Part shown: positions 6,043-12,205 of the stretch, one piece after another
Layout of the letters: every line of letters starts with the position of its first letter
How positions within the stretch are numbered: the first letter of the stretch is position 1
From: an uncultured Lachnospiraceae bacterium
GTDB taxonomy: Bacteria > Bacillota > Clostridia > Lachnospirales > Lachnospiraceae
DNA length: 12,205 bases
Direction: 5' to 3'
Assembly (NCBI GenBank): GCA_910588815.1
Contig: CAJUQY010000064.1
Coordinates: forward strand, 1 to 12,205
Notes under the pieces: model-generated
Told to the model about the DNA's origin: nothing
Database searches by the model: none
The model's input: only the letters and a program-made list of their open reading frames with translations
Position numbers and translations under genes: made by a program

Positions 6043-7137
6043 ATGAATGACACACCTTTGATCCGCCTGGATAAGATTTCCAAGACCTTTGACAGGACGA
6101 AGACTTCCGAGGGGACCATGGTTCTCGACGAGCTGGAGCTTTCTATTAAGGAAAATGAGTTTATGACGCTTCTTGGGCCCAGCGGCTGTGGGAAGACCAC
6201 GACGCTCCGTATCATCGGCGGCTTTGAGAAGCCGGATACGGGACGGGTTTATTTTGAGGGGGCGGACATTACGGATCTGGCGCCCAACAAACGTCAGCTC
6301 AACACGGTTTTCCAGAAATATGCCCTGTTTTCCCACATGAATATTGCTGAGAATATTGCTTTCGGGCTGAAGATCAAGGGGAAGACAAAGTCTTATATCA
6401 ATGACAAGATAAGATACGCCCTGAAGCTTGTGAACCTGGACGGATATGAGCGGCGCAGTGTGGCTTCCCTCTCCGGCGGCCAGCAGCAGAGGATCGCCAT
6501 CGCCAGGGCCATTGTCAACGAGCCCAGGGTTCTGCTTCTCGACGAGCCTTTGGGGGCTCTGGATTTAAAACTCAGGCAGGATATGCAGTATGAGCTGATC
6601 CGGCTGAAAAATGAGCTGGGAATCACTTTTATCTATGTGACCCACGACCAGGAGGAAGCCCTTACCATGTCGGATACCATCGTGGTCATGAATCAGGGCT
6701 ATATTCAGCAGATGGGGACGCCGGAGGATATTTACAATGAGCCGGAGAATGCTTTTGTGGCGGATTTCATCGGGGACAGCAATATCATTGGCGGGCTAAT
6801 GATCGAAGATAAGCTGGTGGAGATTTTCGGAGTCAAATTCCCTTGTGTGGATACGGGCTTTGGGGTGAGGAAGCCGGTGGACGTGGTGATCCGGCCGGAG
6901 GATGTAGAATTGCTTCCGGAGGGGGAGGGGCGTCTTTCCGGGGTGGTCACCCACGTGATTTTTAAGGGCGTTCACTATGAGATGGAGGTCATGGCCGGGG
7001 ATTTTGAGTGGCTGGTCCATTCTACGGTCTGTCATCCGGTTGGGGCGAAGGTCGGCATCGGGGTGGATCCCTTCAACATCCAGATCATGAAGAAGCCGGA
7101 GTCGGAGGATGAGGAGGCAGTGGGAGTCAATGGGTAA
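6043..7137 (+). CDS. potA: Spermidine/putrescine ABC transporter ATP-binding protein
   Basis: This is the ATPase subunit of a polyamine importer, 364 residues (E. coli PotA is about 378). All nucleotide-binding motifs are present in order: Walker A GPSGCGKTT (45-53), Q-loop Q91, signature LSGGQ (143-147), Walker B LLLDEP with D167 and E168, and H-loop H201 in THDQEEAL. The C-terminal part (about 240-350) is the TOBE/OB regulatory domain typical of the MalK/PotA group, including a VVIRPEDVELLPEG stretch. I start at the ATG at 6043, 7 bases after AGGAGG (6030-6035); a TTG one codon upstream is possible but unnecessary. The stop overlaps the start of potB by 8 bases, implying coupled translation. 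Assignment to polyamines rests on family similarity plus the PotB/C/D neighbours. Confidence 0.94.
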   Translation: MNDTPLIRLDKISKTFDRTKTSEGTMVLDELELSIKENEFMTLLGPSGCGKTTTLRIIGGFEKPDTGRVYFEGADITDLAPNKRQLNTVFQKYALFSHMNIAENIAFGLKIKGKTKSYINDKIRYALKLVNLDGYERRSVASLSGGQQQRIAIARAIVNEPRVLLLDEPLGALDLKLRQDMQYELIRLKNELGITFIYVTHDQEEALTMSDTIVVMNQGYIQQMGTPEDIYNEPENAFVADFIGDSNIIGGLMIEDKLVEIFGVKFPCVDTGFGVRKPVDVVIRPEDVELLPEGEGRLSGVVTHVIFKGVHYEMEVMAGDFEWLVHSTVCHPVGAKVGIGVDPFNIQIMKKPESEDEEAVGVNG

Positions 7138-7942
7138 GAAATCGTTAGCGGCCCCGTATATTGTATGGATGGTCGGCTTTATCATCATTCCGCTTCTGTT
7201 TGTGGTCTATTACGGGCTGACGGACCGGGCCGGGGCTTTCACTCTGGAAAATTTGGCGGCCATCGCTTCTCCGGAGAAGGTGAGAGCCCTCCTTCGGTCT
7301 TTGAAGCTGTCTGTATTCAGTACCGCCATCTGCCTGGTCCTTGCCTATCCGTTGGCTATGATCTTAAAGGGACTCCATGTGAAAAAAGGGAGTTTTGTGG
7401 TGTTTCTCTTTATCCTGCCCATGTGGATGAATTTTCTGCTTCGGACCATGGCCTGGCAGACGCTTCTTGACAAGAACGGGGTCGTCAACAATGTCCTGGC
7501 GTTTTTCCATCTGCCGGGGCTCCATATCATCAATACGGAGGCGGCTATCATTTTCGGCATGGTCTACAACTTCCTGCCTTTTATGATTCTTCCTATTTAT
7601 AATGTGCTCATTAAGATCGGGGACGACACGGTGGAGGCGGCCAGGGATCTGGGGGCCGACGGTGTGCAGACGTTTTTCCGGGTGATCTTTCCTCTCAGCA
7701 TGCCGGGAATCGTGAGCGGCATTACCATGGTCTTTGTGCCGGCGCTGACTACTTTCGTGATCTCGGATCTCCTTGGCGGAGGCATGGTACTTTTAATCGG
7801 GAATGTGATTGAGCAGGAGTTCACCTTTACGGCCAACTGGAATCTGGGTTCCGGCCTTTCGCTGGTGCTTATGGTCTTTATCTTGATCAGCATGGTGCTG
7901 TTTGCCAAATATGACAGGGATGGAGAGGGGGCGGTGATGTAA
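7130..7942 (+). CDS. potB: Spermidine/putrescine ABC transporter permease
   Basis: This is the first of two membrane subunits that form the transport channel, 270 residues from the ATG at 7130. About six membrane helices can be drawn, the first at about residues 8-28. The cytoplasmic EAA loop that docks on the ATPase reads EAARDLGADG from E169 and is followed by the expected proline/glycine segment (FPLSMPGIVSG). The start at 7130 overlaps the potA end by 8 bases and has GGGAG just upstream; an in-frame ATG at 7109 would add seven polar residues lying inside potA and is less likely. The TAA stop abuts the ATG of potC with no gap. Confidence 0.93.
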   Translation: MGKKSLAAPYIVWMVGFIIIPLLFVVYYGLTDRAGAFTLENLAAIASPEKVRALLRSLKLSVFSTAICLVLAYPLAMILKGLHVKKGSFVVFLFILPMWMNFLLRTMAWQTLLDKNGVVNNVLAFFHLPGLHIINTEAAIIFGMVYNFLPFMILPIYNVLIKIGDDTVEAARDLGADGVQTFFRVIFPLSMPGIVSGITMVFVPALTTFVISDLLGGGMVLLIGNVIEQEFTFTANWNLGSGLSLVLMVFILISMVLFAKYDRDGEGAVM

Positions 7943-8725
7943 ATGATGAAATTCCTGAAGCGGTTTTATCTGGCGATTATTTTTATTTTTCTCTATGCCC
8001 CCATTGCGGCGCTGATGGTGCTGTCTTTTAACAGCTCCAAATACATGTCCCGCTTTGATGGTTTCAGCCTGAAATGGTACGAGGCCATGTTTTCCAGCGA
8101 TTTGATTATGTCGGCCCTGAAGACGACTCTTGTCATTGCCCTGATTTCGGCGGTGGTCTCCACGGTGATCGGGACGGCGGCCTGTATCGGCATTAACCGG
8201 ATGAAGAGGAAGCCCAGAGCCATTGTCATGGGACTCAACAATATTCCCATGGTTAATGCGGAGATCGTCACAGGTATTTCCCTGATGCTCTGTTTCATTG
8301 CCTTCGGGGTGAGTCTTGGTTTTGGGACGATTCTGGTGTCCCACATTACTTTTTGCATTCCCTATGTGATTTTGAGTGTGATGCCGAAGATCAAGCAGTT
8401 GGAGCCCAGCACCTATGAGGCGGCTCTGGATCTCGGGGCTTCGCCTTTTCGGGCCTTCTGGCAGGTGGTGCTTCCCGATATCCGGCCGGGAGTTTTGTCT
8501 GGATTTCTGATGGCGTTTACCATGTCCCTGGATGATTTTATTATTACTCATTTTACCAAGGGGGCGGGGGTCAATACGCTGTCCACCCTGATCTACAGCG
8601 AGGTGAGGAAGGGAATCAAGCCCAGCCTTTATGCGCTGTCTACGGTCATGTTCCTGGCGGTGCTGGTTCTTCTTGTCATTGCGAACCTGCCGAAAGGGAA
8701 GAAAGAATTTGCAAAGGAGATTTGA
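7943..8725 (+). CDS. potC: Spermidine/putrescine ABC transporter permease
   Basis: This is the second channel subunit, 260 residues, close to the usual PotC length. It begins with a short basic N-terminus and a first helix at about residues 8-30, has about six helices in total, and carries the EAA loop (EAALDLGASP from E159) followed by LPDIRPGVLSG. The segment SLDDFIITHFT is typical of PotC proteins. The gene begins on the base after the potB stop; the second codon is also ATG, so either may serve as start. A purine-rich GGAGAGGGGG lies at 7922-7931. Stop TGA at 8723-8725 is 5 bases before the potD start. Confidence 0.93.
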   Translation: MMKFLKRFYLAIIFIFLYAPIAALMVLSFNSSKYMSRFDGFSLKWYEAMFSSDLIMSALKTTLVIALISAVVSTVIGTAACIGINRMKRKPRAIVMGLNNIPMVNAEIVTGISLMLCFIAFGVSLGFGTILVSHITFCIPYVILSVMPKIKQLEPSTYEAALDLGASPFRAFWQVVLPDIRPGVLSGFLMAFTMSLDDFIITHFTKGAGVNTLSTLIYSEVRKGIKPSLYALSTVMFLAVLVLLVIANLPKGKKEFAKEI

Positions 8726-8730
8726 CGGAG

Positions 8731-9792
8731 ATGAAGATAAGACGGATTGTGGCGTTTCTGTTGGCCGGCTGCCTGGCGCTCGGACTTTCGGGCTGCGGCG
8801 GAGAGAAGAAGGAATCCAAGGGCCAGGTAAAGATTTTTAACTGGGGGGAGTACATCGACGAGGAGGTCATCGAACAGTTTGAGGAGGAGACGGGGATCGA
8901 GGTGGTCTATGACACCTTTGAGACCAATGAGGCCATGTATCCCATCATTGAGGCGGGCGGGGTGTCCTATGATGCCATTTGTCCCTCGGACTATATGATT
9001 GAAAAACTGATCGCCAATGACCTTCTGGCAGAGATCAATTTTGACAACATTCCCAATATGAAGTACATCAGTGAGGAGATCATGGAGGGGTCGAGGGCCT
9101 TTGACCCGGAGAATAAGTATTCGGTTCCTTATACCTTCGGTACTTTGGGGATTTTATATAACACGGCTCTCATTGACGACGAGATCGACAGCTGGGAGGA
9201 TCTGTGGAATGAGGAGTATAAGGGAAATATCCTCATGTACAACAGTCCCAGAGATCTGTTCGTGGCACCGCTGGAGATTCTTGGATATTCCATCAACACC
9301 ACGGACGAGGCCCAGCTTTCGGAGGCAAAGGAACTGCTCTTAAAACAGAAGCCTCTCATCCAGCGATATGTGATGGACCAGATCAAAGACAGCATGATTT
9401 CCGGAAGTGCATCCATCGCCATGTGCTATTCCGGTGAAGTGCTCCAGCTCCAGAGCGGCAATCCGGACTTGAGATACGTGGTGCCGAAGGAGGGGAGCAA
9501 TTATTTCATCGACTCCTGGGTCATTCCTGCCAATGCAGAGAACAAGGAGAATGCGGAGGCATGGATCAATTTCCTGAACCGGCCGGAGATTGCCCTCAAG
9601 AATTTTGAATATATCACCTATTCCACCCCCAACACCGGGGCCCAGGAGCTGCTGGATGAGGAGCTCCTTGACAACCCGGCGCTGTTTCCCGGCGAGGATA
9701 TCTTAAGCCAGTGCGAGGTGTTCCATTCTCTGGGCGCCGATGGGGATGCACTGTTCAATGACCTCTGGCTTCAGCTTAGGGATGCCGGGTAA
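8731..9792 (+). CDS. potD: Polyamine-binding lipoprotein of the ABC transporter
   Basis: This is the extracellular substrate-binding protein, 353 residues (E. coli PotD is 348). A lipoprotein signal peptide ends in the lipobox LSGC with C22, so the protein is anchored to the outer face of the membrane, the usual Gram-positive form. The mature part begins with the family hallmark IFNWGEYIDEEV and goes on with YDAICPSDYMIEKL, CYSGE and the IDSWVIPANAENKENAEAW and YSTPNTGA segments. These line the polyamine-binding cleft in relatives and include aromatic and acidic residues. I chose the ATG at 8731 because AAAGGAGA (8713-8720) lies 10 bases upstream; a TTG at 8722 is too close to that site. It is the last transporter gene. 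Preference for spermidine or putrescine cannot be decided by eye. Confidence 0.94.
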   Translation: MKIRRIVAFLLAGCLALGLSGCGGEKKESKGQVKIFNWGEYIDEEVIEQFEEETGIEVVYDTFETNEAMYPIIEAGGVSYDAICPSDYMIEKLIANDLLAEINFDNIPNMKYISEEIMEGSRAFDPENKYSVPYTFGTLGILYNTALIDDEIDSWEDLWNEEYKGNILMYNSPRDLFVAPLEILGYSINTTDEAQLSEAKELLLKQKPLIQRYVMDQIKDSMISGSASIAMCYSGEVLQLQSGNPDLRYVVPKEGSNYFIDSWVIPANAENKENAEAWINFLNRPEIALKNFEYITYSTPNTGAQELLDEELLDNPALFPGEDILSQCEVFHSLGADGDALFNDLWLQLRDAG

Positions 9793-9801
9793 ATACTTAA
9801 G

Positions 9802-9848
9802 GGAAACCCGCAGGAAACTCGAAAGGAAACCCTGATGGAAACCTTAAT
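9802..9848 (+). repeat. Four tandem 11-12 base GGAAAC repeats
   Basis: GGAAAC occurs at 9802, 9813, 9825 and 9837, with start-to-start spacings of 11, 12 and 12 bases. The units share the form GGAAAC(C/T)C or GGAAACCT. The array begins 9 bases after the potD stop and ends before the PHP gene. It may be a binding array on one face of the helix or a minisatellite; it does not resemble a terminator. No terminator is visible between potD and the PHP gene. Confidence 0.75.
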
Positions 9849-9952
9849 TCTTTATGAATTCGCTGGAAATTGCGGATAAACCTTTACCTGGAAGAAAAAA
9901 AATGATAAAGTACAGGTTAGCGTATGGAATGCTTATAGAAAGGGATGGTAGT

Positions 9953-10732
9953 TTGAAGTTTGACTTTCATTGCCACACGAGGAACGGCTCTCTGGATGCC
10001 AGGGTGGACGTTCTGGAGTATGCGAGGCTCCTGAAGGAGAAGGGTTTTGCGGGAATGATGGTTACGGACCACAACAGCTACAGAGGATACAGGGATTGGC
10101 TCACCATAAAGGAAGAGACCGGCGGTCTGTCGGATTTCGTGGTACTCCGGGGAATTGAGTATGATACCTTGGATGCGGGCCATATTCTGGTGGTGATGCC
10201 GGACGAAGTGGATTTACAGATTTTAGAGATTAGAGGGCTTTCCGTCAGACGGCTGACGGGGATTGTCCATCAGTACGGGGGAATTTTGGGGCCGGCCCAC
10301 CCCTACGGAGCCAAATTTTTAAGCGCCATGTGTTCGAAGCGGCTGGAGAGGGAACCGGAGCTGATCCATGAATTTGATTTCGTGGAGGCGTTCAATACCT
10401 GTGAGCTTCCGGAGTCCAACCGAAAGGCGGCCCATCTTGCGGCCAGGTATGGGAAGGCCTGCTTCGGCGGTTCGGATTCCCACAAGGCGGACTATATCGG
10501 GATGGCTTATACGGAGATTCATGAGCCGGTTGCCTGCGCCGACGACCTGATCCGTCTGGTGTGGGAGGGACGGATCGACGGCTGTGGAGGAACAGAGCGT
10601 GAGCCCAAGGAGCGGACGCCCCTCTGGGCGGCTACGATCGGAGCCGGATGGAAGATTTATAACCGGGGCCTTGCGGCGGCCAGGCACCACGCCAGGAAGC
10701 TGGGTTTAAGGCAGGCCGGTTTTTACGGTTAG
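9953..10732 (+). CDS. PHP-domain metal-dependent phosphoesterase
   Basis: This is a stand-alone PHP-family hydrolase of 259 residues from the preferred start. The metal-binding set is complete: H6-x-H8 (FDFHCHT), D39-H40 (VTDHNSY), E69 (GIEYDT), H77, H116 (GPAHPYG), and D175/H177 (GGSDSH). Such proteins cleave phosphate esters, nucleotides or small RNAs; TrpH/YciV is a characterised relative, but the substrate here is unknown. The start is uncertain. ATG codons at 9854 and 9902 are in frame, but the first has no ribosome site and the second only a weak GGAAG. A TTG at 9953 follows AGAAAGGGA (9937-9945) and gives the classic short N-terminus MKFDFHCHT. A weak promoter (TTTACC-N17-TAAAGT, 9883-9911) would also place the transcript start after the ATGs. 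The C-terminal 50 residues are basic and less typical. The gene is 19 bases ahead of the SH3 gene, so they are probably co-transcribed. Confidence 0.88.
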   Translation: MKFDFHCHTRNGSLDARVDVLEYARLLKEKGFAGMMVTDHNSYRGYRDWLTIKEETGGLSDFVVLRGIEYDTLDAGHILVVMPDEVDLQILEIRGLSVRRLTGIVHQYGGILGPAHPYGAKFLSAMCSKRLEREPELIHEFDFVEAFNTCELPESNRKAAHLAARYGKACFGGSDSHKADYIGMAYTEIHEPVACADDLIRLVWEGRIDGCGGTEREPKERTPLWAATIGAGWKIYNRGLAAARHHARKLGLRQAGFYG

Positions 10733-10751
10733 AACTTGATGGAGGGAGTAT

Positions 10752-11582
10752 ATGCAGGGAATCAGGAGATGGATGTCGGATCATGGGGAAGTGGTGGGCA
10801 TTCTTGTGTTTGTGTTGATGGTTACAGTTATAGGCGGCGCGTCCTATGGAATCAGCTATGCGGCCGGAGGAGGTTCAGGAAAAAAGAATCCTGCCCCTTC
10901 GTCGGCGGAGACTCTGGCGGCGGGGAATCCGACGGAATCTTCTTCCGCCGCGGAGACGGAGGAAAGCCCCTCCGCCGGAGGAAACGGGCCTTCTATACAG
11001 CCGCTGGAATCGGGGGCCGGGGAGAGCGAGCCGGTCTCTACTTCTGCGGCGGAGGGCGGCGGGACTGTAGGCAGCATGGAGCCGGCCCCTTCGGAGGGCG
11101 GCGCCGGCGGACCCCAGAGCGATACCTTCACGGAGCACGGTGTTCATTTCCAGGCTGTGGACGAGCAGGTAACGGCCAAGATCGAAACTAATCTCAGGCG
11201 GGTTCCCAGCACGGAAAAGGATGAGGACGTGGTTGCGAAGATCTATAACGGCGACTGGATTAAGCGGACCGGGATCGGCCACAATGGCTGGTCCAGGGTG
11301 GAGTATGAAGGCCAGGTGCTTTACGCGGTCACCAGTTATCTTTCCGTGGACGGTTCTTCCTCCTCCGCCCCCACCTACCAGGAGGCCTCGGACAGCGTGA
11401 CGGCTAAGGAAGAGGTCTATCTCCGGTCTGTGCCGGATTCTTCCAGCGACGAGAACGTGGTCGCAACCCTGAGCCACGGAGAGTTTGTGAGCCGGACCGG
11501 AATTGGAAGCAACGGTTGGTCCCGGCTGGATTATAACGGAACAGAGGTCTATGCGGTGACAAGCCTTTTGACCACGGAGTAG
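10752..11582 (+). CDS. Membrane-anchored protein with two extracellular SH3-like domains
   Basis: This 276-residue protein has a short cytoplasmic N-terminus, one membrane helix (about 14-37) with no lipobox, and a 90-residue linker rich in Ser, Ala, Glu, Gly and Pro (about 38-128). Two bacterial SH3-type repeats follow, at about 134-198 and 211-274. The repeats share the pattern VTAK...LR.VP, a DE(D/N)VVA strand, the RTGIG.NGWSR core and a YAVTS..L end. Domains of this type often bind cell-wall peptides, so a role at the wall is likely but not shown; no catalytic domain is attached. The ATG follows GGAGGGAG (10741-10748). Co-transcription with the PHP gene is likely from the 19-base gap. The low-complexity linker produces long alternative-frame reading frames, which I take to be meaningless. 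Confidence 0.9.
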   Translation: MQGIRRWMSDHGEVVGILVFVLMVTVIGGASYGISYAAGGGSGKKNPAPSSAETLAAGNPTESSSAAETEESPSAGGNGPSIQPLESGAGESEPVSTSAAEGGGTVGSMEPAPSEGGAGGPQSDTFTEHGVHFQAVDEQVTAKIETNLRRVPSTEKDEDVVAKIYNGDWIKRTGIGHNGWSRVEYEGQVLYAVTSYLSVDGSSSSAPTYQEASDSVTAKEEVYLRSVPDSSSDENVVATLSHGEFVSRTGIGSNGWSRLDYNGTEVYAVTSLLTTE

Positions 11583-11618
11583 GACAAATTGGAACTATGC
11601 CCCAGAGCGATAAAAATC

Positions 11619-11648
11619 TTGTAACAATCATGTGATTTGTAGTATAAT
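11619..11648 (+). promoter_or_regulatory. Promoter upstream of the 44-codon gene
   Basis: TTGTAA (11619-11624) and a perfect TATAAT (11643-11648) are spaced by 18 bases, 36 bases after the SH3 gene stop. Transcription would start near 11655, giving the small gene a leader of about 60 bases. A second TATAAT at 11690-11695 lacks a -35 hexamer. Confidence 0.65.
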
Positions 11649-11714
11649 GTTTTAAAAGCCGGATGATATCGTGAAAGTGATTTTTGCCGTATAATCAGAG
11701 AAGGGGTGAAGGCG

Positions 11715-11849
11715 ATGACGAAGGAAGAAATGCAGAGGTTTTTAAACAGAGAGGCTGAAAAAGGCAGTACGGAGCAGGAAGCCTTAAAGGCATTGGCTGA
11801 AATTTTGGGGCTCAAGTTTCCCAAAATAGAAAGAGAAAAAGCGGAGTAA
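11715..11849 (+). CDS. Small hypothetical protein, 44 residues
   Basis: The frame from ATG 11715 to TAA 11847-11849 encodes a highly charged peptide starting MTKEEMQRFL and ending KIEREKAE. It is probably two short amphipathic helices, with no membrane segment, cysteine or signal peptide. AAGGGGTG (11701-11708) sits at proper distance as a ribosome site; an in-frame GTG at 11706 is too close to it. Support for a real gene comes from this site, from the promoter at 11619-11648 and from the strong terminator at 11916-11953, which together make a complete monocistronic unit. I do not recognise a family and cannot name a function. Compared with its neighbours it is AT-richer and lysine-rich. Confidence 0.6.
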   Translation: MTKEEMQRFLNREAEKGSTEQEALKALAEILGLKFPKIEREKAE

Positions 11850-11861
11850 ATGAGTCAACAT

Positions 11862-11895
11862 CGGTGACCAGCTTTTGATCACGAAGTAGTGCAAA
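11862..11895 (+). pseudogene. Possible remnant of a duplicated SH3-gene 3' end
   Basis: These 34 bases align with the last codons and stop of the SH3 gene (11554-11588) at 29 of 36 columns with a single one-base gap. The matched block includes CGGTGAC, TTTTGA, CACG and AGTAG. Read in the old frame it encodes SVTS, then after the one-base shift LITK and a stop, matching AVTSLLTTE-stop. It looks like the tail of a paralogous or duplicated SH3 gene whose body is gone. The alignment was made by eye. Confidence 0.5.
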
Positions 11896-11915
11896 CAGAA
11901 AAGGGAATAGACGGG

Positions 11916-11953
11916 AAGGCCCTGCCAGGCTGTGCTGGCAGGGCTTTATTTTT
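11916..11953 (+). terminator. Strong intrinsic terminator
   Basis: GCCCTGCCAG (11919-11928) pairs perfectly with CTGGCAGGGC (11935-11944) around a 6-base loop. The stem is extended by AAG/CTT-type pairs and followed by a T-rich run (TTTATTTTTAT, 11945-11955). It ends transcription of the 44-codon gene and perhaps of the upstream PHP-SH3 unit, for which I see no other terminator. Confidence 0.9.
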
Positions 11954-12205
11954 ATAGTGCGTCGACAAGGCAAAAACTTTTGTGGCGAATTTTCTGAAAA
12001 TAAGATATCATATTAATACTGTATAACTCCTTATGTATAAATAACTTCTCGGAATCTCAATGAATGAGATTCCAACCGAAGATTGACAACTGAATATGGT
12101 GCAGGAAAAGAAATTAGAGAAAAAAGGACATAAACATTGGACATAGCGGATACTATGCCTTGAAAAATCTTATGGAATCGCTTAAGATATCATTATTAGG
12201 CGGCT
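11954..12205. other. AT-rich gene-free stretch with inverted repeats
   Basis: No reading frame of note was found on either strand from 11954 to the window end, and base composition drops well below that of the neighbouring genes. Inverted repeats are GGAATCTCA/TGAGATTCC (12051-12059 with 12065-12073), CATAG/CTATG (12142-12146 with 12153-12157) and ATCTTA/TAAGAT (12167-12172 with 12183-12188). GGACATA is repeated directly at 12126 and 12139. None of the hairpins is followed by a T-run. It could be an upstream regulatory region of a gene beyond the window, a structured RNA, or a small inserted element. Confidence 0.5.
12001..12198. repeat. Direct repeat bracketing the hairpin region
   Basis: TAAGATATCATATTA (12001-12015) recurs as TAAGATATCATTATTA (12183-12198), identical apart from one extra T. 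The copies bracket about 167 bases that hold the inverted repeats. No transposase and no obvious terminal inverted repeats are present. Confidence 0.6.

Noticed and set aside
9793..9879. In-frame continuation of potD after its TAA for 28 codons
   Set aside because: PotD is already full length for its family, and an open run of this size is expected often by chance.
11690..11695. Second TATAAT before the 44-codon gene
   Set aside because: No -35 hexamer at a suitable distance and no TGn extension directly adjoining.
12051..12073. Hairpin GGAATCTCA/TGAGATTCC as a terminator or CRISPR repeat
   Set aside because: No T-run follows, and it occurs only once, so neither interpretation is supported.

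Overview
The window looks like chromosomal DNA of a fairly GC-rich Firmicute of class Clostridia, most likely Lachnospiraceae. This is inferred from strong GGAGG-type ribosome sites, sigma-A-like promoters, the style of the proteins and the gene set; no 16S or other marker gene is present. All recognised genes lie on the + strand and are tightly packed. No tRNA, rRNA, CRISPR array, transposase or phage gene was seen.

Region 1 (1-3617) is a signalling cassette: an OmpR-family response regulator, a HAMP/HisKA histidine kinase overlapping it by an ATGA junction, and after a 126-base gap a large exported, probably lipid-anchored protein that I do not recognise. Such a kinase-linked exported protein could be an accessory sensor or modulator of the two-component pair. 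Region 2 (3618-5252) is a single AzgA-type purine permease with its own promoter, a short structured leader and two consecutive intrinsic terminators.

Region 3 (5295-9792) is a polyamine uptake operon. A consensus promoter (TTGACA-N16-TATAAT), an inverted repeat just downstream that is a likely operator, and a leader of about 168 bases precede an XRE-cupin regulator and potA, potB, potC and potD. The regulator probably senses polyamine (or a derivative) and controls its own operon. PotA drives transport with ATP, PotB and PotC form the channel, and PotD is the lipid-anchored binding protein.

Region 4 (9793-11582) begins with four tandem GGAAAC repeats, then a PHP-family metal-dependent phosphoesterase and a membrane-anchored protein with two extracellular SH3-like repeats, probably co-transcribed. 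Region 5 (11583-12205) holds a promoter, a 44-codon small protein, a strong terminator and an AT-rich stretch with inverted repeats bracketed by a 15-16 base direct repeat. The least expected observation is that sequence just past the small gene resembles the 3' end of the SH3 gene, suggesting an old duplication followed by decay or replacement. Most of the window is ordinary metabolism and signalling; I saw no clear defence system or new enzyme cluster.
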